Shown piece by piece: positions 7,455 to 15,186 of a stretch of 15,892 bases of DNA. Source of the DNA: Spirochaetales bacterium (GTDB lineage Bacteria; Spirochaetota; Spirochaetia; ARS1246). Each line of letters starts with the position of its first letter. The first letter of the stretch is position 1. The stretch spans positions 1-15,892 of the forward strand of contig JABGPX010000474.1 of NCBI GenBank assembly GCA_018644745.1, written 5' to 3'. The notes under the pieces are model-generated. The model made no database searches. It worked only from the letters and a program-made list of their open reading frames with translations, and had not been told where the DNA came from. The translations under genes and the position numbers were made by a program.

Positions 7455-8614
7455 AAATACTGCTCAACGACCCTGTGGTTGCTGCTGTTTCTGAACCCGG
7501 GGAAAAAAGATGGGGATATTATCAATTCCCGGCTCTTACAAGGCTTCCGGATGGACGGATTCTCCTGCTCTTCGCGGATGCGGAGGATGCCTCGGAAACC
7601 CATGGGCTCCCGGCCCCTGCTTTCGTCTCCGAAGATGAGGGGGGCAGCTGGAAGACATACCATGGGGAAGTCAAACCAACCCGGCCGCACTTCTCGATAT
7701 CTGAGGTTTTCGACGGCGAGTTTCTTTCAATGCCCGCCCTGCCCTACTTTGATATAGAAAAAGAAGGAGTGGCTCTACCGGATCCGATTTCTGATTCCCA
7801 TGTATACGGCAAGTTATACACATATATGCTGGATGATTTTCCGCAAAAAGTGAAATCTTACTTTTCAGTGATTCCCGGCCGCCGATGGACACCAGCGACC
7901 GGGAAATGGCAGGCAGTGGAAGTTCGGTATGATCCTGCGAACCGCCTTGCCTGGAAACGTGAAAACAGCTCTGTCCTGCCCCGGCCTTTTTTTGAACGAC
8001 CGATCATCAAATACAAAGACGAACTCATGTACGCTGATTACCGAGTTCGTTTTACTCTCGATGACGGTAGAGTTGCTCCCAAAGGCGGCACTCATCTCAT
8101 GGTTTCGAAAGATAACGGCCGCTCATTCGTTCGGAGATCCACCATCGCCATCGACCCGGACGGGAAGGATCTTTTTGGCGAGCCGACCATATCAGCTACC
8201 GCGGATGGACGACTACTCGCCGTTATGAGGCGGTCGGATCATGAGCAAAAATCAATGGCAGCCGCCTGGTCGGAGGATTCCGGGTTTACATGGACTCCGC
8301 CTCGAAAGCTCTTTGATTTTGGTGTCTTTCCCTGTCTGCATTTGATGGATACCGGTGCCTTGGTTCTCAGCTACGGCAGGCCGGGAGTGCACATAGCGGT
8401 TTCGCAAAACGGTGGTGGCGAAAAATGGGACATTTTGCAAACAATAATAAAAGGAAATCCAAAGATAGTATCAGATCACACGTGCGGATACACAAGTTTG
8501 CTTGCTACCGGACCTGATTCCCTGCTTCTGGCATATTCAGATTTTGACTACACCCTCGAAGATGGTAATCAACACAAGGCAATTACGGTTCAGCGGATCA
8601 GATTCTCAAAATAG
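7451..8614 (+). CDS. Sialidase-like Asp-box beta-propeller protein
   Basis: A 387-residue six-bladed-propeller protein of the sialidase/BNR superfamily. Asp-boxes are SEDEGGSW (60-67), SKDNGRSF (219-226), SEDSGFTW (274-281) and a degenerate SQNGGGEKW (318-326). GEPTISATADGRLLAVMR (243-260) matches the region that carries the catalytic acid and an Arg in exo-acting sialidase relatives. The classical N-terminal FRIP Arg motif is replaced by QFPALTRLPDG, so true sialidase activity is doubtful. No signal peptide is seen. Its TTG start overlaps the arsM stop (TTGA), so it belongs to the arsenic operon by layout although its family is glycan-related. Its 3' end overlaps the convergent propeller gene by 9 bases. 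Superfamily membership is clear; substrate unknown. Confidence 0.8.
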   Translation: MKILLNDPVVAAVSEPGEKRWGYYQFPALTRLPDGRILLLFADAEDASETHGLPAPAFVSEDEGGSWKTYHGEVKPTRPHFSISEVFDGEFLSMPALPYFDIEKEGVALPDPISDSHVYGKLYTYMLDDFPQKVKSYFSVIPGRRWTPATGKWQAVEVRYDPANRLAWKRENSSVLPRPFFERPIIKYKDELMYADYRVRFTLDDGRVAPKGGTHLMVSKDNGRSFVRRSTIAIDPDGKDLFGEPTISATADGRLLAVMRRSDHEQKSMAAAWSEDSGFTWTPPRKLFDFGVFPCLHLMDTGALVLSYGRPGVHIAVSQNGGGEKWDILQTIIKGNPKIVSDHTCGYTSLLATGPDSLLLAYSDFDYTLEDGNQHKAITVQRIRFSK

Positions 8615-9670
8615 AGAGTCAAAAATACACATGCCGATGCCGCTTGAAGGATCCGGCTCGGGTTGATCAGGGTACTTAAGCGTATGATCGTGAACCGTTG
8701 ACCGTCCGTTGTAAAAGATCAACGTTTTACCGTCGGATTTGACCGGCGGACTAATGGCCGAAACCATGCCGCAGTCAAAACGACCGGCTTCACCCACGGG
8801 GATCAGAGGTTCCCGATCATTCATGAACTCCCAACTCCATCCGTCGCGGCTTTTGATCTGCCGAACATCCATTACCTGGGAACCGGTGTGATGACAGTTG
8901 AGCAGGCCGCCGTATCCATAGTCAGTATGAAACGCGGACATCCAATAGTACTGCAGATCATCGGGATCTTTCTCATCCGGTGAAAGGATGGTTGTCGGGC
9001 CGACCCAGCCGTCGCTGAACACCCGCGGGCTGAAACTCATGGCCGTCCAAATGGAAATCTGACGATGCATGCTTTTCAGGTTGTCCCTTTCCTGAGGAAG
9101 ATCGGGATTGTACCGCCAGGTCTGCTGATACAGCAGAAATGCAGCCGGCATCGGACCTGCCTCGGCTCTCGGATTAACCTGCACAAAGGAAGCCGCATCA
9201 TTGGCACTGCAGATAAATGGTCCCTCCCCTCTCCGGCTCCAGGAAAGGCCATCGGCACTCACCGCCATGCAAAGGCCCGCCTGTCCATTTTCCGAGGGGC
9301 CCTTCAGCCCAGAGCCATCCACACCCGGACAGTCCCAATACAGCATTTTCCACCGCGCAGCCGGATTTTCCTCGACCTCGTCATAAATAATTCTCTTGGG
9401 AAGGAAAACACCCCAGGAACAGTCTCCAAATCCGCGCATTATGATATTCGTTCCATCACCAAGATCCGGTTTTTCCCATACAATTCCGTCGGATGTTCTC
9501 GCGATACAGAGCAGGCCCTCTTTCTTTACACTGTTTCTAACCAGATAGTACATGCGGATGAGACCCGTATCCGGTTCATTTATTGCAGTGATAGAATATA
9601 TGAGATTTGCTCCTGCTTCCCATGATTGATCGATAGGCAGCACGGGTACTAATGAGCGTTCGATAAGCAT
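8606..9670 (-). CDS. GH32/GH43-like five-bladed propeller protein, putative glycosidase
   Basis: A 354-residue protein with repeated DGxxW blade motifs: TSDGIVWEKPDLG (59-71), SADGLSW (138-144) and SRDGWSW (274-280). This pattern is common in proteins loosely assigned to the GH32/43/68 or sialidase propeller groups. The second half contains WMSAFHTDYGYGG (243-255) and FDCGMVSA (298-305). I cannot assign catalytic residues with confidence. I chose ATG 9670 because AGGAG sits 6 bases before it; an in-frame GTG 18 bases further upstream overlaps that ribosome site and is less likely. No signal peptide is apparent. It probably follows the AlkD-type gene in one transcript (69-base gap). A sugar-related function is inferred from family and neighbourhood. 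Confidence 0.65.
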   Translation of the reverse strand: MLIERSLVPVLPIDQSWEAGANLIYSITAINEPDTGLIRMYYLVRNSVKKEGLLCIARTSDGIVWEKPDLGDGTNIIMRGFGDCSWGVFLPKRIIYDEVEENPAARWKMLYWDCPGVDGSGLKGPSENGQAGLCMAVSADGLSWSRRGEGPFICSANDAASFVQVNPRAEAGPMPAAFLLYQQTWRYNPDLPQERDNLKSMHRQISIWTAMSFSPRVFSDGWVGPTTILSPDEKDPDDLQYYWMSAFHTDYGYGGLLNCHHTGSQVMDVRQIKSRDGWSWEFMNDREPLIPVGEAGRFDCGMVSAISPPVKSDGKTLIFYNGRSTVHDHTLKYPDQPEPDPSSGIGMCIFDSLF

Positions 9671-9676
9671 AAATAA

Positions 9677-9681
9677 CTCCT
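9677..9681 (-). promoter_or_regulatory. Ribosome binding site deciding the ATG at 9670
   Basis: On the minus strand AGGAG lies 6 bases before ATG 9670. It selects this start over the in-frame GTG at 9688. Confidence 0.75.
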
Positions 9682-9739
9682 GAGACACCAGCGCAGAGTC
9701 TTCGGAATCATATCTCAGAACAAGAATGGGAGAAAGGGT

Positions 9740-10447
9740 TCAGCACCTGGCGGCTTTACGTTTTTTCCCCAATCGACCCATCCCGATCACCTTCGCGATA
9801 TAATCCGGACCATATGGAACTTTGCACGCGGTGCCTCCCATATCCACGGAGACTTTGCCGATTTTCTCGGCCGTCTGTGCCGCCTTTTCTGACAACTCCG
9901 CCACATAACAGCCGACGCTGATTACGAAATTGTTCATGTCATATCGAACCCGATTGGGCGCGGAATGAATTGCCGAAGAGATCTCATATAGCAAACCGGC
10001 AATCTCTTTCATATCGAGTTCGTCGTCGGGTCGGATCGCAATTGCACCGCTATATGTCGACCAGCCTGCAGAGGTTATCATTTCCTTTTCGGATTTCATC
10101 CACTCCTTTGCCAGTTCCTGCCAAAAAGGAGTTTCGGCGGCGACTCCGGCAACTGCATATTCGCTCAGCATGTACCAGTAAGCCTCATTGACCCACTTCT
10201 GAAGATCACCCTTGCTCATGACAGTTTCGTCGGCTATGAGCCCTGCGAAATACATCGCGTCGGAATTTCCCGAAGCATAGAGCTGCATCGCCAGCTCATG
10301 GTTCTTTTTAATCTTTTTTACAATAGGTTTCATGTCACCAATTCGAACTCCAAAAAACGGATCACGGGCTCCATGCCGCATCAATATCTTTTTCCCGCTT
10401 GGGTTCTCATGGGCCTTGAGAAAAGCCATTATTTCATCGAAGGTCAT
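9740..10447 (-). CDS. DNA alkylation repair protein, AlkD family
   Basis: A 235-residue all-helical HEAT-like repeat protein of the DNA_alkylation (PF08713) family; characterised members are glycosylases that excise positively charged alkylated bases such as 3- or 7-alkylpurines. Family signatures include GVRIGDMKPIVKKIKK (33-48) and a late block in which RYDMNNFVISVG is followed by KVSVDMGGTACKVP. The latter is typical of a short AlkD-like subgroup whose glycosylase activity is less well established. The C-terminus is basic (GKKRKAARC). ATG 10447 is preceded 6 bases upstream by AGGAG (10454-10458). It may be co-transcribed with the propeller gene downstream, with which it has no obvious functional link. 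Repair of arsenic- or alkyl-stress damage is conceivable but speculative. Confidence 0.85.
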   Translation of the reverse strand: MTFDEIMAFLKAHENPSGKKILMRHGARDPFFGVRIGDMKPIVKKIKKNHELAMQLYASGNSDAMYFAGLIADETVMSKGDLQKWVNEAYWYMLSEYAVAGVAAETPFWQELAKEWMKSEKEMITSAGWSTYSGAIAIRPDDELDMKEIAGLLYEISSAIHSAPNRVRYDMNNFVISVGCYVAELSEKAAQTAEKIGKVSVDMGGTACKVPYGPDYIAKVIGMGRLGKKRKAARC

Positions 10448-10490
10448 TCATTTCTCCTAATCCGACAAACTTCTCATCATGAAAAGGTAA

Positions 10491-10895
10491 GAACTCATAG
10501 AGAGACTCGTCAAGTTATTCGAGATTATAGACGGCATACATTGGTACACCGGCACGGGGCACCATTGTCGACTGCGGGAGTGCATGAAGCCACCTGGCAT
10601 TCAGGGCTCGGTGTGCCGGCTGCCGGACTTGGTATCGATGGCGACATGTACCTCGATACCGGAAATGGACATGTATATGAGAATGTATATCGCTGATGTT
10701 GGGATAGCGGGTGATGATTCTGATGATCGGGTCGTAAGAATGGATCTCACCGCTTTTGACGCGGTTCCAGTCTCTAACGTCGTAGAATACAAACCAAAGG
10801 GAGGGGATCAGTTTCACTTCGAGTTCCCGGCAACCCCGCAATTTAGGTTATTCGGATGCTCCACAATCGCAAGCAAGCATGATAGTGTAGCGTAA
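10491..10895 (+). pseudogene. Frameshifted remnant of a tail-fibre/surface repeat-type gene
   Basis: No intact gene lies between 10448 and 10895. In the plus frame open from 10491 the text reaches GIHWYTGTG (ending 10559). Moving to the next frame at the run of four G (10556-10559) continues as GAPLSTAG, then WHSGLGVPAAG and GLGIDGDMYLDTGNGHVYE (about 10609-10680). This resembles a repeat of the form WxxGxGxPxxGxGxDGDxYLDTxxGxVY known from phage tail-fibre and collagen-like surface proteins. One extra G would restore the frame. That frame then stops at 10694-10696, while the first frame stays open to TAA at 10893-10895. No start codon with a ribosome site is seen. I read it as the decayed end of a repeat protein. 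The motif match is by eye, and the portion after 10700 is unrecognised. Confidence 0.4.
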
Positions 10896-12290
10896 GTGAA
10901 GAAATACGATATAGCCGTAATAGGGTGCGGCTCCGGCGGGTTCGGAACAGCACTCGCGGCATCGCGAAAAGGACTTGAGGTGCTTGTCATAGAGAAAAGT
11001 TCCTCGATCGGCGGGAATGCAAACCGCTGCGGAGTAAACAACTGGGAGCCTGTGGCCGGTGCTACAGGCTTTCCTCGTGAGATATACCAGCGTTTGCGAG
11101 AGCGGCCTCAGGCGGTAGGAATATATGGTTACTCGCGGCACTTTGTCTGGTCCGGAAAGCAATCCTTCCCGGGGGGTGAGCATACCCTGCGCGCCGCGGC
11201 GGGAAAATCTTACAGCGATACACTGCGACGTCACGGAGCCGGAAGTCTGGCTGAAGATGAAGAATTTATTAGATCAAATATTTTCGGCATATCCTTTGAA
11301 CCTGAGGCGTACGAACAGGAGCTTCGGGACATGCTTGCCGAAACCGGATGCTGCACCCTTCGTGAAAACACTTTCTTAAAATGCGCCGTTATCGATAATG
11401 GACGGATCGAGCAAATAATCCTCGAGAACGGTGAAACAGTTATCGCTGACTATTATGTCGATGCCACCGGAGACGGAGACCTGTGCGATGCTGCCGGATG
11501 TGTGATGATGGAAGGTCAGGAATCCAGGGATACCTTTAACGAAAGTGCCGCTCCGGTTGACGCCACCGACAAAGTCAATGGAGTGAGTCTCATCTTCCGA
11601 ATTCGTCGTCGGGAAAACCCAATTATCGGCAAACTACCCGAAGGAATCGGCGCTACATGCTGGTGGAAAAATGAATATCCCTTCGCCGCGTTCTTCGAGT
11701 TTCCAAATGGCGATTTCAATGTAAATATCCTGCCAACAATGGAGGGAAGAGAGTACCTTGATTCTGATCCCTCAACCGCGTACGCGGAGTGCCGTCGCCG
11801 TATACTGTCGTGGTGGCATTATGTTCAATGTGAATATCCGGAATTTCAATCCTGGGAAATCGCTTCCATATCACGAGCGGTAGGTGTAAGGGAATCCAGA
11901 AGAGTGCGGGGAGATTACATCCTTACTCAGGCGGATTGTACCGCAGGAACGACAGAGGGTGTGCATAACGATATCATCGCGATATCCGATCATCAACTCG
12001 ATCGGCATGGGGATAGCTCGATCCATACGGAAATAAGAAAACCGTACGGAATACCCTACAGATGTCTAATCCCCGAAGGTTTCGCCAACCTACTGGTGGC
12101 ATGCAGAGCGGCAAGTTTCAGCTCGGTGGCAGCATCGAGCTGCAGGCTTTCGCGGACTATGATGCAGCTTGGGCAGGCGGCTGGTACGGCGATAGTTATT
12201 GCTTCAGAGAATGGCGTTGAAGATCTGAGGAATATAAACTCAACGCTTCTCAAAGACCGGCTTATTTCGCAAGGTGTGCAGCTGGCCTAG
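10896..12290 (+). CDS. FAD-dependent oxidoreductase, FAD_oxidored (PF12831) type
   Basis: A 464-residue flavoprotein. The dinucleotide-binding motif GCGSGGFG is at 10-17, E33 ends the second strand, and SIGGNANRCG follows at 37-46. DATGDGDLCDAAG (189-201) is a hallmark of the PF12831 group, and the C-terminal LVACRAASFSSVAASS plus MMQLGQAAGTA segments match the closing FAD contact region. Members are uncharacterised oxidoreductases, frequently found beside sugar-degradation genes in Planctomycetes, Lentisphaerae and spirochaetes. The GTG at 10896 directly follows a TAA and has no convincing ribosome site, unlike most genes here; the Rossmann strand begins at once, so a later start is unlikely. 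Its 3' end shares the tetramer CTAG with the convergent cytochrome gene. No signal peptide is seen. Confidence 0.85.
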   Translation: MKKYDIAVIGCGSGGFGTALAASRKGLEVLVIEKSSSIGGNANRCGVNNWEPVAGATGFPREIYQRLRERPQAVGIYGYSRHFVWSGKQSFPGGEHTLRAAAGKSYSDTLRRHGAGSLAEDEEFIRSNIFGISFEPEAYEQELRDMLAETGCCTLRENTFLKCAVIDNGRIEQIILENGETVIADYYVDATGDGDLCDAAGCVMMEGQESRDTFNESAAPVDATDKVNGVSLIFRIRRRENPIIGKLPEGIGATCWWKNEYPFAAFFEFPNGDFNVNILPTMEGREYLDSDPSTAYAECRRRILSWWHYVQCEYPEFQSWEIASISRAVGVRESRRVRGDYILTQADCTAGTTEGVHNDIIAISDHQLDRHGDSSIHTEIRKPYGIPYRCLIPEGFANLLVACRAASFSSVAASSCRLSRTMMQLGQAAGTAIVIASENGVEDLRNINSTLLKDRLISQGVQLA

Positions 12291-12913
12291 TTCCGGAGAG
12301 GCGCGTCGAGCATCTGCACGATAACATAATCGTTCTCTTTTAGTCCCTCGTGACAGCCGATGCATCCTTTGAGTTTTCCCGCGGCTTTTACTTCGCCTTC
12401 AGAAGTGTAGTTTGCCCAAAACCAGTCGCCGTTTTCCGGATCATACCCCTGAATTTTTGCCATCGCCGTAATTGAAACTCGTGTTTTTGAAGCATCCAGA
12501 TTGTCTTTTACAATAACCGTGCCGATCGGCGCGATCTTTTCTCGAACCGGCATCATTTCCAGCAAAACGCGATTTACATAGACCCGGTGGAAAGCCCCGT
12601 GCGGCGCCTGGCCCGGCTTCACGCCTTCATGCCCGGGCCAATATGCATATTTACTATAATCGGTATCTGCCGATATTCTTTCCCACAACAGCTCACCGGT
12701 AATCTGATCGGCGGTGAGGGCATCGAGAAGAGGTTCCTCGTATTTTGCGCACGCCCCTATTAGTAAGATTGGCACAATTAGTAACAGGGCATATCGAAAA
12801 ACCCACATTTGATTTGTCTGACCGCATGCAGCTCCGAATAGAATCGTGGTTTTTCGCATATGCCGGATATCACAACGGCAGTATTTAGAGATGGCCAATA
12901 GTAATCGTTTCAC
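12287..12913 (-). CDS. Cytochrome P460-domain lipoprotein
   Basis: A haem protein of the P460 family, whose members oxidise hydroxylamine or bind NO at a lysine-crosslinked c-type haem. In the 208-residue model a hydrophobic segment ends in the lipobox LIGAC (C55), implying a lipid-anchored extracytoplasmic protein. The P460 body shows APHGAFHRVYVN, PIGTVIVKD, then GYDPENGDWFWANYTSEGE, and a C-terminal CIGCH haem site (C184, C187, H188). I chose GTG 12913 because GAGGAG lies 9 bases upstream. This leaves an odd 35-residue cytoplasmic-looking extension before the export segment, and ATG 12808, with no ribosome site, would give a conventional lipoprotein start. It is the last gene of the kinase operon and may detoxify, or present, the ligand sensed by the kinase. 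Confidence 0.85.
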   Translation of the reverse strand: MKRLLLAISKYCRCDIRHMRKTTILFGAACGQTNQMWVFRYALLLIVPILLIGACAKYEEPLLDALTADQITGELLWERISADTDYSKYAYWPGHEGVKPGQAPHGAFHRVYVNRVLLEMMPVREKIAPIGTVIVKDNLDASKTRVSITAMAKIQGYDPENGDWFWANYTSEGEVKAAGKLKGCIGCHEGLKENDYVIVQMLDAPLRN

Positions 12914-12922
12914 AAGCAGTTT

Positions 12923-12928
12923 CTCCTC
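12923..12928 (-). promoter_or_regulatory. Ribosome binding site for the P460 gene
   Basis: On the minus strand GAGGAG stands 9 bases before GTG 12913. It is the only strong ribosome site among the possible starts of this gene (12943 TTG, 12913 GTG, 12859 ATG, 12808 ATG). Confidence 0.6.
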
Positions 12929-12948
12929 GCAACGGTTAGGCAATATGT

Positions 12949-15171
12949 CTAAGCCTCAGGAATAGGTATCTTGAGGGAGAATTTCGTCCCTCGATCTTTC
13001 TGAGTGGCAACCGAGATGGAACCGCCAAGAGCAGTTACCGCGGCGTGAACGGCGTCGAGTCCAACCCCGCGGCCGGAAATGGCGGTAGAATCGGACTTGG
13101 AACTAAATGCGGGAAGAAATAGTATTTTCAGCAGATCCAGATCACCCGGTTCCGCGGTCTCTGAAATAATCCCGGCTTCTATAGCTTTTTGCCGAATCTT
13201 GGCGAAATCAATTCCGGCGCCGTCGTCGCGGATTTCTACTAAACAACGTGCCGGATCGGGTTGGAGGAACCGGATTTCCAGCAGCCCGACATCGTCTTTA
13301 CCTTTTGAAATTCGCTCGAGACTTTCCTCGATACCGTGATCTAGAGAATTGCGTACTATATGGATAACCGGATCACGCAGCTCCTTGAGAAACGGTACGC
13401 TGTCAAAATCGGTGGATGTCCGAACCTTCACGGACTTGCCCAGCTCTTCGGCGATCGCGGTGGCCATCCGTTCCATATTCTCAAAAAAACCTCTAATGGA
13501 TTTAGAGAATAACTCCTGCAGCCCTTCCTGCGACGAAAACTCCTTGAATTTGTCGTTTATCCCCTTGATGCTATCAACACCCTGATTCAGCACTTCGAGG
13601 GCCGAGGTTAGATCCTTTCGCAAATTCCCATCTATCTGTCTTGATCCATCGCGGGCGGCTGCAATCAATTCCTCTGTTTCGTGAAGAGAACCGGCGAATC
13701 CGCGGAGTTCCATGTACCGGGCAGCACCTTTCAGCGAATGGATATCCCTAAAAAGCGCATTGAGCACACCGGAATCCTCAAGATTATCGAGATTCTCGTC
13801 TATCGCGCGGAGAGCAGAATTGGCTTCCTCCGCAAACTCAATAAACGATTGAGGACCTGACCGAAGAATGGCCTGGATATGTTCAATTTCCGTCTCTCCT
13901 CGAATCTTCTCAGTTTCCAAAGCTCTTTCAATTCTTACCAGTTCGGTCTTGTCTTCAAATATCACCATGACATTCTCAACACCATCCGAGCCCATTATCC
14001 GAAGGAAATTCGTATCGATTACAATCTCACGGGGAGAGCCGGGACCGGATACGGTAAGCGACTTATCCGTGAGCGGATTTATAGACATGATCATTTCCAT
14101 TTCCGTGTTAACATTTGAAAAAATCATATTGACAAATTGATCGATCTCCTTCAATTCCTCATCAGTCGCCGTGCCGCCAGGATACAGAAAATCCGAGAAC
14201 TTCCTGCCGGCAATTTCATCCGTTGAAAAAAGTGTTTCAAGAAATGTAGAATACTGATCGCTGATTATCTGGTTGTGATCAAGTAACAGAAGACCTTCAT
14301 TTATATTCTCGAGATATTTTCGATTTTCCTGGTTTCTTGCATCGATTACACTGTTTTCGATTTCAAGACGATTCTTCTCCCTTAACCCGCCGATCATGCT
14401 GTTTATTTCCACTGCCAAGGTACCTAATTCGTCTTTTGATTTTAGATCGACCCGCACTTCGAGATTCCCGGTACCTACCAGCCCGACTGCGCTGCCAATC
14501 TCGAGTAGGGGACCGATAATGATTCGACGAAGGAGTATGATAAGGACAAAGGCGATTATAAAACCTGATGCGACGAAAAAGACCGCAAGCAGATTTCGCG
14601 CAGAATCTATCGTGTTATAGATCTGTTCGGTAGACACTTGATAATGAGCGATTCCTCGAATGAACCCGCTGTCTCCGTGACAGCTCCTGCACTCAGCGTA
14701 ATTAAGAATGGGGAAGTAATATTCCAAGGTTCTTTCATCAGGTGATTCCACATCAACAGGGGTGTTGGTCTTCAGCACTTCGTCGAAATTTTCATTATCG
14801 ATACGACGCAGCTCCGCTCTTTCGGTGGACTCGAACATCTCCTTGCCGATGTAGCTATTTACCAGTTTGATTGTAGAATCGTCATTGAATGCGTTTGTCC
14901 CGTCCGGCCGGTAAATTGTTATGTCTATGAATTCTTCGATTCCCTGAATATCTGCCAGCGTTTCAGTTGCTATAGGCGCCTCACCGCCAAGCATGAGATT
15001 CCGAACTACGCTGTTTAAGATATCACCGGTAATCGTCAGGTTTTTCCTGGTTTCATCCAGGAGGTTTTCCCGCTGATTTCGCACGGTAATAATAATTGAT
15101 ACGGCCACACTCAGAACGAGCACCGCAATAATAATGGAAACAACCTTTAAACGAATTGATCGAACTGCCAA
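12949..15171 (-). CDS. Membrane CheA-like hybrid kinase with extracytoplasmic c-haem sensor
   Basis: A 740-residue protein. Order: TM1 (about 9-30), an extracytoplasmic sensor (31-192) with the haem site CRSCH (C161, C164, H165), TM2 (about 194-216), HAMP (217-270), a coiled linker and PAS-like region (280-410), an Hpt domain with phospho-accepting H478 in HSLKGAAR, then a CheA-type HATPase with N-box HIVRNSLDHGIE (604-615), DDGAGID (649-655) and GRGVGLDAV (700-708). It ends right after the ATPase, so the CheW-like P5 domain of true CheA is missing, as expected for a membrane sensor that does not need chemoreceptors. The single-haem sensor is like those in Geobacter chemoreceptors (GSU0582, GSU0935). 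TTG 15171 is supported by GAGGAG 6 bases upstream. CheX and CheY precede it. Likely signal: redox state or a small gas such as NO, by inference. Confidence 0.9.
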   Translation of the reverse strand: MAVRSIRLKVVSIIIAVLVLSVAVSIIITVRNQRENLLDETRKNLTITGDILNSVVRNLMLGGEAPIATETLADIQGIEEFIDITIYRPDGTNAFNDDSTIKLVNSYIGKEMFESTERAELRRIDNENFDEVLKTNTPVDVESPDERTLEYYFPILNYAECRSCHGDSGFIRGIAHYQVSTEQIYNTIDSARNLLAVFFVASGFIIAFVLIILLRRIIIGPLLEIGSAVGLVGTGNLEVRVDLKSKDELGTLAVEINSMIGGLREKNRLEIENSVIDARNQENRKYLENINEGLLLLDHNQIISDQYSTFLETLFSTDEIAGRKFSDFLYPGGTATDEELKEIDQFVNMIFSNVNTEMEMIMSINPLTDKSLTVSGPGSPREIVIDTNFLRIMGSDGVENVMVIFEDKTELVRIERALETEKIRGETEIEHIQAILRSGPQSFIEFAEEANSALRAIDENLDNLEDSGVLNALFRDIHSLKGAARYMELRGFAGSLHETEELIAAARDGSRQIDGNLRKDLTSALEVLNQGVDSIKGINDKFKEFSSQEGLQELFSKSIRGFFENMERMATAIAEELGKSVKVRTSTDFDSVPFLKELRDPVIHIVRNSLDHGIEESLERISKGKDDVGLLEIRFLQPDPARCLVEIRDDGAGIDFAKIRQKAIEAGIISETAEPGDLDLLKILFLPAFSSKSDSTAISGRGVGLDAVHAAVTALGGSISVATQKDRGTKFSLKIPIPEA

Positions 15172-15177
15172 GCTACG

Positions 15178-15183
15178 CTCCTC
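15178..15183 (-). promoter_or_regulatory. Ribosome binding site fixing the TTG start of the kinase
   Basis: On the minus strand GAGGAG lies 6 bases before TTG 15171. It fixes the start immediately ahead of the first membrane segment. Confidence 0.75.
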
Positions 15184-15186
15184 TTC

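Noticed and set aside
9671..9688. GTG start at 9688 for the GH32/43-like gene
   Set aside because: It would make the strong AGGAG at 9677-9681 internal; that site fits ATG 9670.
9680..9718. Inverted pair CTGAGA / TCTCAG between the propeller and AlkD genes
   Set aside because: Arms are only 6 bases with a 27-base loop and no T run, so neither a terminator nor an operator is supported.
10482..10513. Possible AlkD-gene promoter with TTGACG (10508-10513, minus strand)
   Set aside because: No acceptable -10 element at 16-18 bases spacing.
10515..10841. Minus-strand open frame of 108 codons in the gene-poor region
   Set aside because: It starts with TTG without a ribosome site, has no recognisable motif, and lies opposite a plus-strand text that does resemble a known repeat.
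10584..10895. Plus-strand open frame of 103 codons taken as an intact gene
   Set aside because: The first half is out of frame with the recognisable repeat, there is no ribosome site at the ATG, and composition looks like a shifted reading.
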